DNA of 64,000 bases from Pedobacter sp. Leaf250 (GTDB lineage Bacteria > Bacteroidota > Bacteroidia > Sphingobacteriales > Sphingobacteriaceae): NCBI RefSeq assembly GCF_920984735.1, contig NZ_CAKLBU010000013.1, forward strand, positions 62,001 to 126,000, read 5' to 3'. The notes below the pieces were generated by a model that saw only the letters and a program-made list of their open reading frames with translations, did no database searches and was not told where the DNA came from. Below are positions 54,307 to 63,662 of the stretch, one piece after another (positions within the stretch are counted from its first letter, which is position 1; each line of letters opens with the position of its first letter). The translations under genes and the position numbers were made by a program.

Positions 54307-55998
54307 ATGAAAACACTGAAATCTGCGGCAATTGTGCTGGGGCTTTTTACGCTCCTTGCCGGAACCACAACCCTAGTCAGGGCACAAGACTATCAAGACA
54401 ATTACCAGGATGATGGTTACAGCACTGGAAATATTTCAATGCAAACCTTTTACGATGAACTTAGTCCGTATGGAACCTGGATTCAGGATGCGCAATATGG
54501 TTACGTTTGGCGTCCTGATGTAGACCAGAACGAATTCCGCCCATATTATACAAATGGCCGATGGGCAATGACTGAATATGGAAATACCTGGGTTTCTAAT
54601 TACGATTGGGGATGGGCACCTTTCCACTATGGTAGATGGGTGATTAACAGTTACCGCCAATGGATTTGGTTGCCAGATACCAATTGGGGACCAGCTTGGG
54701 TAGATTGGAGAAGTGGAGATGGTTATTACGGTTGGGCACCAATGGCTCCAAGCATCAACATAAATTTAAGTTTCGGACGCCGTTATTCTGTTCCTGAATT
54801 TTGCTGGAATTTTATTCCACAAAGAAATATTTATATCAATACTTTCCCGAGATATGATTATGGAAGGAATAATGTTTACATCCGCAATACCACCATCATC
54901 AACAACACTTATGTGTATAACAGAAGAAGTTATTATGGTGGCCCAAGGATGGAAGATATCAGAAGAGCTACCAATCGTGATGTAACGGTTTATCGTTATG
55001 CGCAAAGCAATCGTCCGGGTGCAAGTAGGGTAGGTGGAAGAGAAGTTTCGATCTACAGACCAAGACCTGAACGCAATGCGGTTGATAATAGAAATGCAGC
55101 GCCAAGAAAATATGAACAAGGTAATGCAGGAATAAATAGAGGTGGAAGAAACGAAGGTTTTGCCAACCGCGACCAAAGAGGGGGAAATAATACCAACAAT
55201 CGTGGAAACAATGATCAAAGGGGCAATAATGATAATCGTTTTGGTTCAAGAAATGATAATCGTACAGGCCAACCAAGTAGGGGTAACGATGCTAATGTAA
55301 GCAGAGATAATAATCAACCTAATAATAGAGGTGAAGCTTACGATAGAAATGCCAGCGGCAGAGTAAATCGTGGAAATACAAATGGAATTGAGCAAAGGGG
55401 CGATAATGGAAACGTAAACCGAGGTCAAGATCAGCAACGTTTAGATCAAATGCGTCAGCAACGTAGTCAACAAGATCGAATGAGTCAAGATCAGCAGCGT
55501 GCTCAACGCGAAGTGAGGGGAAATGACGATCGTTCGCAGCAAATGCAAAGACAGCGTACAGAACAAGCTGCTCAACAAAACGCTCAACGTAATGAGCAGA
55601 TGCAGCAACAGCGTTCGCAACAGATGGAGCAGCAAAGAGCACAACGCGATCAACAAGCGCAGCAACAACGCAGTCAGCAGGCAGATCAACAACGTGCTCA
55701 ACGTAATGAACAAATGCAACAGCAACGTTCGCAACAAATGGAGCAACAGAGAGCACAACGCGATCAGCAAATGCAACAACAACGTACTCAGCAGGCTGAA
55801 CAGCAAAGAGCACAGCGTGATCAGCAGGCACAGCAACAACGCTCACAACAAGCTGAACAGCAAAGAGCGCAACGCGATCAACAAATGCAACAACGTCAAG
55901 AGCAAAGAAGAACTGAATCAGCGCCTCAACAACAAAGAGGTGGTGGCGAAAGAAGTGGCTCTGAAGGAGGAAGGCCATCGAGAGGTGGACGAGGATAG
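54307..55998 (+). CDS. DUF6600-type surface protein with Gln/Arg-rich repeat tail
   Basis: 563 residues. Signal peptide 1-26 (ends LVRAQ). The Trp/Tyr-rich domain (about 45-160) has repeated units: DELSPYGTWIQDAQYGYVWR, WAPFHYGRWV and WLPDTNWGPAWVDW, as in the DUF6600 family. An Asn/Arg-rich middle (about 190-400) follows. Then come five 19-residue repeats of the type QQRAQRDQQMQQQRSQQAE (residues 423-517) plus a partial sixth. The tail is Gly/Arg/Ser rich. The repeats predict a long charged coiled coil. Function unknown; envelope location inferred from the signal peptide. Confidence 0.88.
   Translation: MKTLKSAAIVLGLFTLLAGTTTLVRAQDYQDNYQDDGYSTGNISMQTFYDELSPYGTWIQDAQYGYVWRPDVDQNEFRPYYTNGRWAMTEYGNTWVSNYDWGWAPFHYGRWVINSYRQWIWLPDTNWGPAWVDWRSGDGYYGWAPMAPSININLSFGRRYSVPEFCWNFIPQRNIYINTFPRYDYGRNNVYIRNTTIINNTYVYNRRSYYGGPRMEDIRRATNRDVTVYRYAQSNRPGASRVGGREVSIYRPRPERNAVDNRNAAPRKYEQGNAGINRGGRNEGFANRDQRGGNNTNNRGNNDQRGNNDNRFGSRNDNRTGQPSRGNDANVSRDNNQPNNRGEAYDRNASGRVNRGNTNGIEQRGDNGNVNRGQDQQRLDQMRQQRSQQDRMSQDQQRAQREVRGNDDRSQQMQRQRTEQAAQQNAQRNEQMQQQRSQQMEQQRAQRDQQAQQQRSQQADQQRAQRNEQMQQQRSQQMEQQRAQRDQQMQQQRTQQAEQQRAQRDQQAQQQRSQQAEQQRAQRDQQMQQRQEQRRTESAPQQQRGGGERSGSEGGRPSRGGRG
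55573..55887 (+). repeat. 57-nt tandem repeats inside the DUF6600-type gene
   Basis: Five full units of 57 bases start at 55573, 55630, 55687, 55744 and 55801, and a partial sixth at 55858. Each encodes 19 residues of the form QQRAQRxxQxQQQRxQQxE. The copies differ at third bases and at a few residues. In-frame length means copy number can change without breaking the gene. Confidence 0.85.
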
Positions 55999-56006
55999 AT
56001 GGATTG

Positions 56007-56040
56007 AAAGTCCCGATGAAAATCGGGGCTTTTTTTTTAT
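56007..56040 (+). terminator. Terminator of the DUF6600-type gene
   Basis: AAAGTCCCGAT (56007-56017), loop GAAA, ATCGGGGCTTT (56022-56032), then a T-run. Nearly identical to the terminator at 30161. Confidence 0.93.
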
Positions 56041-56046
56041 GGGTAA

Positions 56047-56670
56047 TTATTGCCCCGCTGCTTCATGTAAACGGCTCAAATCCTTTTCACGATAAGAGCT
56101 TTCGGCATTTGGATGAATATTTTCTGGGTCTAAAAGATAGGTTTCAATGCCGAGTTCCAGGCCGAATTTTATTTCAGATTCTGCATCATCGCCAATAATT
56201 AAAATATCATTTTTATTAAAATCGTATTTTTCAATCAGTTCTATAAAGGCTTGTTTCTTATTTGATACAGCAACATCAACCACACATACCTCTTCGAAAT
56301 CATCAGCTATACCCAGCATCTTAACTTTCGATTTTTGTTGTTTAGGGAATCCTGCTGTAACAATAAATTTCCTTCCTTTTAGTGCCTTAATATAATGATA
56401 ATCATCGCTGGGTATTAAAGGTTTTACCACTTCTCTGTTGGCCAAAAAATCAACGGTTTTATCCATTACTGCTTTAGAAAAGTTATATTTCTCTGCAACT
56501 TTTAAAAATGGAGTTCTCAGCATTTCTTCTTTTGCTAATTGGTAATCATCATCAGCAATAGCTAAATTTTGTTTATCCAGAAGATCATATAAATCAGTCA
56601 TTAAAATCATCTTGTTTGGTTTGGTAAAGTAGATGGTATTATCAAGATCAATAAAAAATATTTGCTTCAT
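56047..56670 (-). CDS. HAD-superfamily hydrolase
   Basis: 207 residues. Motif I is FFIDLDNTIY with the nucleophile Asp8 and Asp10; motif II is KFIVTAGFPKQQKSKV; motif IV is ILIIGDDAESEIKFGLELG. The cap is the C1 helical type (about 15-85). The architecture fits phosphatases such as phosphoglycolate- or nucleotide-phosphatase-like enzymes, but the substrate cannot be read. It ends 49 bases after the stop of the convergent DUF6600-type gene. Confidence 0.9.
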   Translation of the reverse strand: MKQIFFIDLDNTIYFTKPNKMILMTDLYDLLDKQNLAIADDDYQLAKEEMLRTPFLKVAEKYNFSKAVMDKTVDFLANREVVKPLIPSDDYHYIKALKGRKFIVTAGFPKQQKSKVKMLGIADDFEEVCVVDVAVSNKKQAFIELIEKYDFNKNDILIIGDDAESEIKFGLELGIETYLLDPENIHPNAESSYREKDLSRLHEAAGQ

Positions 56671-56749
56671 TATGGATTGGTTTTTGTAAGATGAAAAAAA
56701 TTAAAACACCACAAGGTTAATTATGTTTAATTACTAAATAGCAAACATC

Positions 56750-56998
56750 ATGAAAAAAGAGACAAAAATTATAGTAGGCGTATTGGCCGGAGCAGCATTA
56801 GGCGCAACCATAGCATTAGCATTATCATCAGATTCTACTAATGATTTAAAAGGTAAAGTATCAGATTTTTTTGCTGATTTGCTAGATGCATCAAAAGATA
56901 AATTAGCTGGTATAGCAGATAAGGCTTCTGGTTTAGCTGATAAAGCTGCGGGTGTTGCAGATAAAGTTAAAGATAAAATTGCCGAAGTAAACGCTTAA
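56750..56998 (+). CDS. YtxH-domain small protein
   Basis: 82 residues. One hydrophobic helix with GVLAGAALGATIALAL (about 9-24), followed by an Ala/Lys/Asp amphipathic helix with repeated ADKASGLADKAAGVADKV. This is the YtxH layout: membrane anchor and long helix, often linked to stress. The exact role is unknown. A clear terminator follows the stop, and the next gene begins 59 bases later. Confidence 0.85.
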   Translation: MKKETKIIVGVLAGAALGATIALALSSDSTNDLKGKVSDFFADLLDASKDKLAGIADKASGLADKAAGVADKVKDKIAEVNA

Positions 56999-57006
56999 AG
57001 AATTGG

Positions 57007-57032
57007 AAATGCCGGAAATATCCGGCATTTTT
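57007..57032 (+). terminator. Terminator after the YtxH gene
   Basis: AAATGCCGGA (57007-57016), loop AATA, TCCGGCATTT (57021-57030), T-run. It separates the YtxH gene from the nuclease gene. Confidence 0.88.
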
Positions 57033-57057
57033 ATTTCAATATTCTAACCACACCTAA

Positions 57058-58494
57058 ATGAAGATTGCCTTTCATGGTGCTGCCCGTACAGTTACAGGAA
57101 GTAAGCACCTCATTACTTTAACTAATAATACCCAAATATTATTGGATTGTGGACTTTTCCAGGGAATGGGCCACGTTACCGACAAGCTGAATGATTACTT
57201 TGGCTTCGATCCTAAAAAAATAACTTATCTTATTTTATCTCACGCTCACATCGATCATTGCGGATTACTCCCAAAATTGGTTGCCGATGGTTTTGAAGGA
57301 AAGATTTTTTGTACACCAGCAACGATGGACTTAGCCAGAATCCTCATGATGGATTCTGCAAAAATTCAAATGCAGGATGCTGAATATTTAAACCGACATT
57401 TAGGGGAAGGAGAAGAGATGGAAGAAGCGCTTTACACTGAAGAAGATGTAACCAAAACGCTTAGCCAAATGAAGATTGTGGAGTATGAGGAAGATTTCGA
57501 AATTGATGAAAACATTCGTTTAAAACTTACTGATGCCGGACACATTTTGGGTAGCGCCGCCGTACATTTAACCATTACTGAAGATGGTAAAACTCAAAGA
57601 ATTACTTTCTCTGGAGATGTTGGCCGTTATGGCGATTTACTTTTAAAAAGCCCACAACAATTTGATCAGGCAGATTATATTTTAATGGAATCTACTTATG
57701 GAGATTCACTTCATAAAGATTTAGATCCTATCGAAGATATGCTTTTCGAAGTCATCAATCATACTTGTAAGGTTAAAAAAGGTAAAGTTATTATTCCTGC
57801 TTTTGCGGTGGGGCGTACGCAAGAACTGCTTTATGCATTAAATGGTTTGGAATTGAAAGGTAATTTACCTGATGTACCCTATTATATAGATAGTCCATTA
57901 TCGTCAAAAGCTACAGAAATTTTAAGGAATCATCCTGAAGTTTACAATAATGGTGTAAAGCAGGTATTAAAGGTTGATCATGATATTTTCGGTTTTAAAG
58001 GGTTACGTTTTATCGAAAGTGTGGAAGAATCGAAGAAATTAAATGAAGATCCCCGACCATGTGTAATCATTTCCGCTTCAGGCATGGCCGATGCGGGACG
58101 AGTAAAACACCACATCAGAAATAACATTGGCAACCAGAAAAATACCATTTTAATGGTGGGTTACTGCGAGCCAAATTCGCTTGGCGGTCAGTTAATTGCC
58201 GGGAAAAAAGTAGTAGAGATTTTTAGAGATTCTTATGATGTTAAAGCTGAAATACAATCTATAAAATCGATGAGTGCACATGGTGACTATGAAGATTTAC
58301 TGCAGTTTTTATCCTGCCAGGATTCTGCAAAAGTAAAGCAACTTTTCTTGGTTCATGGAGAGTACGAAGTGCAACAGAATTTTGCCACCCGCTTAAAAGA
58401 TCATGGATTTAAGCATGTAGCCATTCCTGAATATCATCAGGAATTTGATCTCGATCCGGCCCAGCCCGAAGGAGATGGAGCCAAAATCGCATAG
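57058..58494 (+). CDS. Beta-CASP metallo-beta-lactamase nuclease (CPSF/Ysh1-like)
   Basis: 478 residues. The metal site SHAHIDHCG has His62, His64, Asp66 and His67; further ligands lie in DAGHILGSAAVHL and FSGDVGRYGDLLL. The beta-CASP part shows YGDSLHKDLD and PAFAVGRTQELLYALN, ending with SASGMADAGRVKHHI, SMSAHGDYEDLLQFL and VHGE (RMMBL). Such proteins cut RNA and may also process 3' ends. Length and motif order are complete, so it should be active. It lies 25 bases after a terminator, so its promoter must be close or overlap it. Confidence 0.94.
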   Translation: MKIAFHGAARTVTGSKHLITLTNNTQILLDCGLFQGMGHVTDKLNDYFGFDPKKITYLILSHAHIDHCGLLPKLVADGFEGKIFCTPATMDLARILMMDSAKIQMQDAEYLNRHLGEGEEMEEALYTEEDVTKTLSQMKIVEYEEDFEIDENIRLKLTDAGHILGSAAVHLTITEDGKTQRITFSGDVGRYGDLLLKSPQQFDQADYILMESTYGDSLHKDLDPIEDMLFEVINHTCKVKKGKVIIPAFAVGRTQELLYALNGLELKGNLPDVPYYIDSPLSSKATEILRNHPEVYNNGVKQVLKVDHDIFGFKGLRFIESVEESKKLNEDPRPCVIISASGMADAGRVKHHIRNNIGNQKNTILMVGYCEPNSLGGQLIAGKKVVEIFRDSYDVKAEIQSIKSMSAHGDYEDLLQFLSCQDSAKVKQLFLVHGEYEVQQNFATRLKDHGFKHVAIPEYHQEFDLDPAQPEGDGAKIA

Positions 58495-58542
58495 TATCTC
58501 TTTTTAACCTCAACTTTGAACTTTTAACCTACAACTTTCAAT

Positions 58543-58550
58543 TATCTTTG
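58543..58550 (+). promoter_or_regulatory. -7 box four bases before the methyltransferase gene
   Basis: TATCTTTG followed by CCCC and ATG. TTTG at 58515-58518 is 24 bases upstream, slightly too far. Likely leaderless. Confidence 0.45.
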
Positions 58551-58554
58551 CCCC

Positions 58555-59244
58555 ATGGATGTTTTTGGTAAAGCGCTAACTGATATTTACGAAACTGGCG
58601 AGGCGGATATACTTTGGTTGCATAATTCTTATGGCGAAGCAGAAGAGATGCCATTAGAATTTTTCTTTCGTGATGATGAAGATATGCCGGTATTGGAACT
58701 TCAGGCATTAAAAATGTGCGAAGGAAGGGTTTTGGATATTGGTGCGGGTGTTGGCAGTCATGCTTTGCTTTTACAAGCTTTTAATATCGATGTTACCGCG
58801 ATAGATGTTTCAGAAGCTGCGGTTAACATTATGAAAAATCGTGGAGTAAAAAAAGCATTGCTTCAGGATGTGTTTACCTATAACGAAAAATTTGATACCA
58901 TTTTAATGTTGATGAATGGAATAGGCCTTACCGGAACATTGGCTGGCTTTAAAGATTTTCTCATCAAAATAAAAGATTTAGTTAACCCTGATGGACAAGT
59001 AATTTTCGATTCATCAGACATTTCATATCTGTATGAAGATATGCCAAAACCAAAAAATCAGTATTATGGAGAAGTTTCTTATCAGTATGAATATAAAGGT
59101 GAGAAAGGAAACTGGTTTAATTGGGTTTATGTGGATGAGGAAACGATAAAAACCATTGCAAGGGAAACAGGCTGGGATTGTGAAATGATATTTGATGATG
59201 GAGAAGACCAATATCTGGTAAAACTGACTTTAGCGGCTCATTAA
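58555..59244 (+). CDS. Class I SAM-dependent methyltransferase
   Basis: 229 residues. Motif I is VLDIGAGVGSHALLLQ (about residues 61-76), followed by IDVTAIDVSEAAV (acidic loop) and FDTILMLMNGIGL (motif IV). The N-terminal 50 residues are acidic and include LWLHNSYGEAEEMPLEFFFR. The target is unknown. It follows the nuclease gene by 60 bases and has its own -7 box. Length and motifs fit many small-molecule methyltransferases. Confidence 0.9.
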   Translation: MDVFGKALTDIYETGEADILWLHNSYGEAEEMPLEFFFRDDEDMPVLELQALKMCEGRVLDIGAGVGSHALLLQAFNIDVTAIDVSEAAVNIMKNRGVKKALLQDVFTYNEKFDTILMLMNGIGLTGTLAGFKDFLIKIKDLVNPDGQVIFDSSDISYLYEDMPKPKNQYYGEVSYQYEYKGEKGNWFNWVYVDEETIKTIARETGWDCEMIFDDGEDQYLVKLTLAAH

Positions 59245-59315
59245 CTTACCAAGTTTAAAAAGCTGATTTGCTTAGGTGCAATTTTTGTAGTTTCAAGAAT
59301 AAATTCCATTGTAAC

Positions 59316-59357
59316 TTACGAAGTCTCGCTGCGTTTTAAACTGGCGAGACTTCGTAA
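59316..59357. repeat. Perfect 14-bp inverted repeat
   Basis: TTACGAAGTCTCGC (59316-59329) and GCGAGACTTCGTAA (59344-59357) with a 14-base loop, between convergent genes. It may terminate both, but no T-run is present; it looks like a dispersed palindrome. Confidence 0.75.
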
Positions 59358-59365
59358 TTTGAAAT

Positions 59366-62140
59366 TTAAAAGCTGAAAAATGTTTGTCTGCCACCAACTT
59401 TCTGACCAAAATTCTGGATGTTATAGGTTAATGTTAACATTCCGTATCTGCCCAAATTGTTTGTTTGGTAATCAATTACACTGTTTCCTGTAATTTCAAC
59501 AGAGCGCCTCACATTACTCTGCAAAATATCATTTACCGCAAATTTCAATTGTAATCTGTCATTTTTCATAAATAGATAAGTTACCGCCGCATTCCATAGT
59601 TTAATGTTGTTATTATAACCTGCAATCTGTTGTGTATTAGCGGTTATTGCAAAATTGGTTTCGAATACCACTTTTTTAGGATACCTAATAATGAGTTCTG
59701 ATGTGCTGTTTTGGGTATTGTAGCTCAAATCTGTATAAAAATCATCCTGATAACGGCTGCGGTTTAAACTAATGGAATAAGATTGGTTTAGCTCTACAAC
59801 ATCATTCAGGTTTAATTTTACACTACCATTCGGACCCACATAAAATACGTTTGCATCACTTCTGATATCATTAATAATTACTGGTGTATGATTGAAGTTG
59901 GCCCAAAAACCCAATCCAACTTTTAAAGTTGTTTTGTTAATTTTAAAATCCTTCGATCCGTTGGCTCCACCATTGAAACTATAAATTCCGCTTACGTTTA
60001 TTGGCGTAACTGTTTGCACACCATTGCTAATACTCGTGGTATTTACGATGCCATTTTTTGTGAAGTTTCCATAACCGTATAAATTGTAATTGACTAAATT
60101 TTTAGGATCATATTTATACATATTTAAACTCAACCTTTGCGTTCTGGCGGGCAATAAATTAGGGTTTCCGTTTCTGATGTATAAGGCATTTGTATTATCG
60201 GCAACGGGTTGCAAATAATTTACATTGGGCTCTGTAAATCTGGCATCGTAATTCAGTCTGAAGATTTTATAAACCAATTGGAAAGTTGGCCAAATGAAAT
60301 TATAACGTTGATCGATATTTGCGTTATTGCTAAAACGGTTATTGAGTAAAATATAATTGTGTACAATACCCGGCTGGATATTAAAATCCTTCGTTATTTT
60401 GTACCTAAGGCTTAAGTTTGCATTTGTTTTGAACCCATTTTGCTCTACCGTTTGGCTTAAACTCGGGATTGCAATATCATACAACTGATTGGCCGGATTT
60501 CTGTAAAAAGTGCTTAAAGCATTTTCGTTGTTCAAAATATTTCCACTCAAATCAATTTTAAAACTTAGCTTTTTACTAATCGGTTCACTATAATTGGTAT
60601 AAATGAACGATCTAAAATTTTCGACCTGATTGTTCCTTAACTGATCTATTTCAGAAGTTGATGGCGTGATGAAAAAGTTGCTATTGCTACGGTTATAATT
60701 TAATGTTGGGTTTGGAGTGGTAGATATATCGAAACCTATATTAAATGATCGTCCAGCTTTTGCAAAATCTTTGCTTAAATCAGCCACAAGCTGATATTTG
60801 TTAGAAGATGAATTTCTGTTGTTTACATTTTGCAAATTATTAACCAACTGGCCTGCAGCATTCGTATTTGTTGAAAAATTAGTGCTAATGGAATTATTTG
60901 AATTTAAAACGATAAATGGCTCAATGGTTAATTGTGTGAGTGAATCGATTTGCCAGTCTAATTTACCAGCAATATTATGCTTTAGCGTTAAAGCGTTTGT
61001 ATTTTCATTCGCATTGGTAATCAATCGATCGTTGCCCAAAGTTTGGTTGGTATTGGTTAATCGCTCCAGTAAATTATCGTTACGACCGAAAAAATATTGT
61101 GTATTAAGTTTTATACCTTTCTTGGTTAGGGTATTAAAATTAAAACCGCCGCCCGATGAAGTTTGTACGCCACTAAAACTTCCTCCAAAACTAATTCCGT
61201 TAAACTCGAAATAACCACCCGAGCTCATCATCATGGAATTTACTCCACTGCGGTTAAAACCACCAATGCGTTGCACATCATTCGGATTAAATCCTGGTTG
61301 GTTGATGTTGTTGCCATAAGCTAAAATGCTTACCTGTGTAGTGTCGCGGAAAAAGTTCATTAATCCGCCAGCCTGATAAAGCTCTTTAACACCTCCACCA
61401 GCGTACAGTTTTCCAAAAGCCCCCTTTTTAATTGCTTTTTTTAACTTCAGGTTGATGATTTGAGGTATTTCTGCCGCAGTTAAATCCGGATCTCTTCTTT
61501 TCGCTTGTTTATCATCTACTACCTGAACCTTATCTATGATATTTGCAGGTAGGTTTTTTGTTGCGATTTGCTGGTCGCCACCAAAAAATTCCTTTCCATC
61601 AACAAGAATTTTGCTAACCGCTTTGCCATTTACCATAATAGAACCGTCTTCGGCAATTTGCACCCCTGGAAGCTTTTTCAACAAGTCTTCAACCACTGCT
61701 GATGGAAGTGTTTTAAAGGATTCTGCATTAAATTCGATGGTATCCTTTCGCACAATAACTGGCGGTCTTTCGGCTACAATGTTTACTTCGTTTAAATCGT
61801 TCGATTTAGTAGAGAGGTACAGTGTTCCTAAATTTATAGCGGGATTCTCCGCTGTAACCAAAACTTCTGTGCGGTAGGTGCCGTATTGCCAGGCAGAAAT
61901 TACTAATCGGTATTTAATCCCGGTTTGAAGGTTATTAATTTTAAAAGTCCCTTTATCATCCGAGAGTTTGTAGGTGGTTAATACGCTATCGCCAGTTTTG
62001 TAAACCGAAACAGTAGCATAATTTAAAGTGGTTTTGTGGTTTGCACTGTCGGCCAAAATTCCAGTGATGCTACCGTTCTTCTGGGCGAAGAGATTTAAAA
62101 AGAATAGGCAAAACAAAATTGAGAGTAAAAGCTGCTTCAT
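59366..62140 (-). CDS. Outer-membrane beta-barrel protein with carboxypeptidase-regulatory-like N-domain
   Basis: 924 residues. Signal peptide 1-19 (ends NLFAQ). A CarboxypepD_reg-like domain (SITGILADSANHKTTLNYAT, about 23-110) leads to a plug-like part with VVEDLLKKLPGVQIAEDGSI and LVDGKEFFGGDQQIATKNLP, and then a barrel of about 600 residues. This is the TonB-receptor-related layout common in Bacteroidota. I see no SusD neighbour and no TonB box I can defend. The ligand is unknown. It is solitary, with a convergent repeat at its 3' end. Confidence 0.9.
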   Translation of the reverse strand: MKQLLLSILFCLFFLNLFAQKNGSITGILADSANHKTTLNYATVSVYKTGDSVLTTYKLSDDKGTFKINNLQTGIKYRLVISAWQYGTYRTEVLVTAENPAINLGTLYLSTKSNDLNEVNIVAERPPVIVRKDTIEFNAESFKTLPSAVVEDLLKKLPGVQIAEDGSIMVNGKAVSKILVDGKEFFGGDQQIATKNLPANIIDKVQVVDDKQAKRRDPDLTAAEIPQIINLKLKKAIKKGAFGKLYAGGGVKELYQAGGLMNFFRDTTQVSILAYGNNINQPGFNPNDVQRIGGFNRSGVNSMMMSSGGYFEFNGISFGGSFSGVQTSSGGGFNFNTLTKKGIKLNTQYFFGRNDNLLERLTNTNQTLGNDRLITNANENTNALTLKHNIAGKLDWQIDSLTQLTIEPFIVLNSNNSISTNFSTNTNAAGQLVNNLQNVNNRNSSSNKYQLVADLSKDFAKAGRSFNIGFDISTTPNPTLNYNRSNSNFFITPSTSEIDQLRNNQVENFRSFIYTNYSEPISKKLSFKIDLSGNILNNENALSTFYRNPANQLYDIAIPSLSQTVEQNGFKTNANLSLRYKITKDFNIQPGIVHNYILLNNRFSNNANIDQRYNFIWPTFQLVYKIFRLNYDARFTEPNVNYLQPVADNTNALYIRNGNPNLLPARTQRLSLNMYKYDPKNLVNYNLYGYGNFTKNGIVNTTSISNGVQTVTPINVSGIYSFNGGANGSKDFKINKTTLKVGLGFWANFNHTPVIINDIRSDANVFYVGPNGSVKLNLNDVVELNQSYSISLNRSRYQDDFYTDLSYNTQNSTSELIIRYPKKVVFETNFAITANTQQIAGYNNNIKLWNAAVTYLFMKNDRLQLKFAVNDILQSNVRRSVEITGNSVIDYQTNNLGRYGMLTLTYNIQNFGQKVGGRQTFFSF

Positions 62141-62360
62141 ATAAAATAAATAAAGGATGTTTGGCTAAATTAATGTTGAAGTTTAAATGGTTTTAAAAAA
62201 TGTGACGAATCCCATTTGATATGTGATGAATTTAAATTCTCCATTCATTTGACACCAAAGAATAGATAATGTTGCATTATTTAAATTTCAACTAAATCTT
62301 TAGGTAAAGATGATTTTATATTTGGTTAATTACAAATGCAATCAAAAAAATTACAAAACA

Positions 62361-62392
62361 AAAAATCCTCAAAGACCAAACTTTGAGGATTT
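62361..62392 (-). terminator. Terminator of the DUF5694-like gene
   Basis: AAATCCTCAAAG (62363-62374) pairs with CTTTGAGGATTT (62381-62392); T-rich on the minus strand. The 150 bases between it and the beta-barrel gene start show no further feature. Confidence 0.88.
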
Positions 62393-62408
62393 AAACTAGT
62401 GGATGAAT

Positions 62409-63485
62409 TTATTTTAAATCGTTATAGTTGATGATTTTAACCTCAGAATTTTTCGCTAAAATTTCTTCCATCCAAACCCGGTGTGCGGCTCCTACACCAA
62501 CAACTACTCGTTTGGCGTTTTTAGCTTTAGCCTGTTCTATAATATTTTTGCACATGCCTTCGTTTCTGTTTACCCATTGAGCCACCATGTCTTTTAAATT
62601 TTCGGTTGGGAAACCAGCGTAGCCATAAAATTTACGACCGCCATAAAAATTCCAGGCTTCAATCAATTCTCCATATTTTTCAGTAGCCATTCCTGCATAT
62701 TCATCAGCCGAAAATTTCTTTTCCTCCTCATTGCTGTAAACCCAATATTTATCTATTGCGCTCATGGTTTTACCTTCTGGCGATAACGAATCTGCTTTGG
62801 CTTTTTGTGCCAATACCTTATAGGCAGAATCCATTTTGCCCCAAGCCTGGCCCCAAGCTTTATCATAAGTTTGGCAATCCATATTATAGATTTGATTCTG
62901 GCCAAGTTGATAGATCAACGGAAAATATATTTTGTTGTATTCACTTCCTGGCCTGATGATCCCAAGTTTTTTTAGCGAATCAAGGCTGCCAAACATTTCT
63001 GAATACTCTTTTTCTTCTCCCTTCCCAAACCTAGATTTCATATGGTTTTCCAAGACAAACATTTGATAGTCGAAATTCCCCCTGTCCCATGTTTTGGCGT
63101 ATTCAACTGCCAAATTCATTCTGGTTTTATGGTAGTATGGATAGGATGCCAATGCCTTCTGATTTTTCTTAATCAAAGTGGTATTGTTTTTTGCTGTTTC
63201 AGGATTTAATCTATTGATGTAGTTAACCTTATTTCTAAATGCTTTTTTAGCCCAATGATCATTTTCCAATTTCGCATAATCTTCGGCAGGTAAGTATTCG
63301 CCAAAAACCATATCGGGTTTAAAGTTTTTAAGTTTATCAATAATCGCCTGGAAGTTTTGAGTTGATTTAGAATTATCGTGACTTGATGCCACAATTACAA
63401 TTTCTATTTGATTTTGGGCATTACTCTTAATAGATACACCGATTAAAAGTAGTAATGCAAGGCTAAAGTTAAAGATGATTTTCAT
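62409..63485 (-). CDS. Secreted DUF5694-like protein
   Basis: 358 residues from ATG 63485, which gives a clean signal peptide (ends IKSNAQ). The mature part starts EIVIVASSHDNSKSTQNF and continues with DMVFGEYLPAEDY; near the end VVVGVGAAHRVWMEEIL has the His-rich motif seen in TraB/EreA-like folds. I place it with DUF5694 by memory of these motifs. A hydrolytic role is possible but unproven. An ATG at 63515 would add ten residues before the signal peptide and is less likely. Confidence 0.7.
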   Translation of the reverse strand: MKIIFNFSLALLLLIGVSIKSNAQNQIEIVIVASSHDNSKSTQNFQAIIDKLKNFKPDMVFGEYLPAEDYAKLENDHWAKKAFRNKVNYINRLNPETAKNNTTLIKKNQKALASYPYYHKTRMNLAVEYAKTWDRGNFDYQMFVLENHMKSRFGKGEEKEYSEMFGSLDSLKKLGIIRPGSEYNKIYFPLIYQLGQNQIYNMDCQTYDKAWGQAWGKMDSAYKVLAQKAKADSLSPEGKTMSAIDKYWVYSNEEEKKFSADEYAGMATEKYGELIEAWNFYGGRKFYGYAGFPTENLKDMVAQWVNRNEGMCKNIIEQAKAKNAKRVVVGVGAAHRVWMEEILAKNSEVKIINYNDLK

Positions 63486-63662
63486 AATGAATCTTGTTTT
63501 GATTTGTTGATTCAAATATGAGCAGAAGCGCTGTGATGGTATATTTAATTATCCCAATGGCTTAGAATATTATCCAAATGGTTTATGGTGTGAATTATGA
63601 TGTTCGTCAGCCAAATTTAGGAGTTGAGATAATGCTGGAATAGTTTCATCCCTAAATGAAGA

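Noticed and set aside
55573..55887. Regular repeats considered as a CRISPR array
   Set aside because: Units are adjacent with no spacers, are in frame, and encode a coiled coil inside a longer protein.
55319..55978. Long minus-strand open frames opposite the Gln/Arg-rich repeats
   Set aside because: They are shadows of the repetitive CAA/CAG/CGT codons on the plus strand, have biased hydrophobic composition and no motif.
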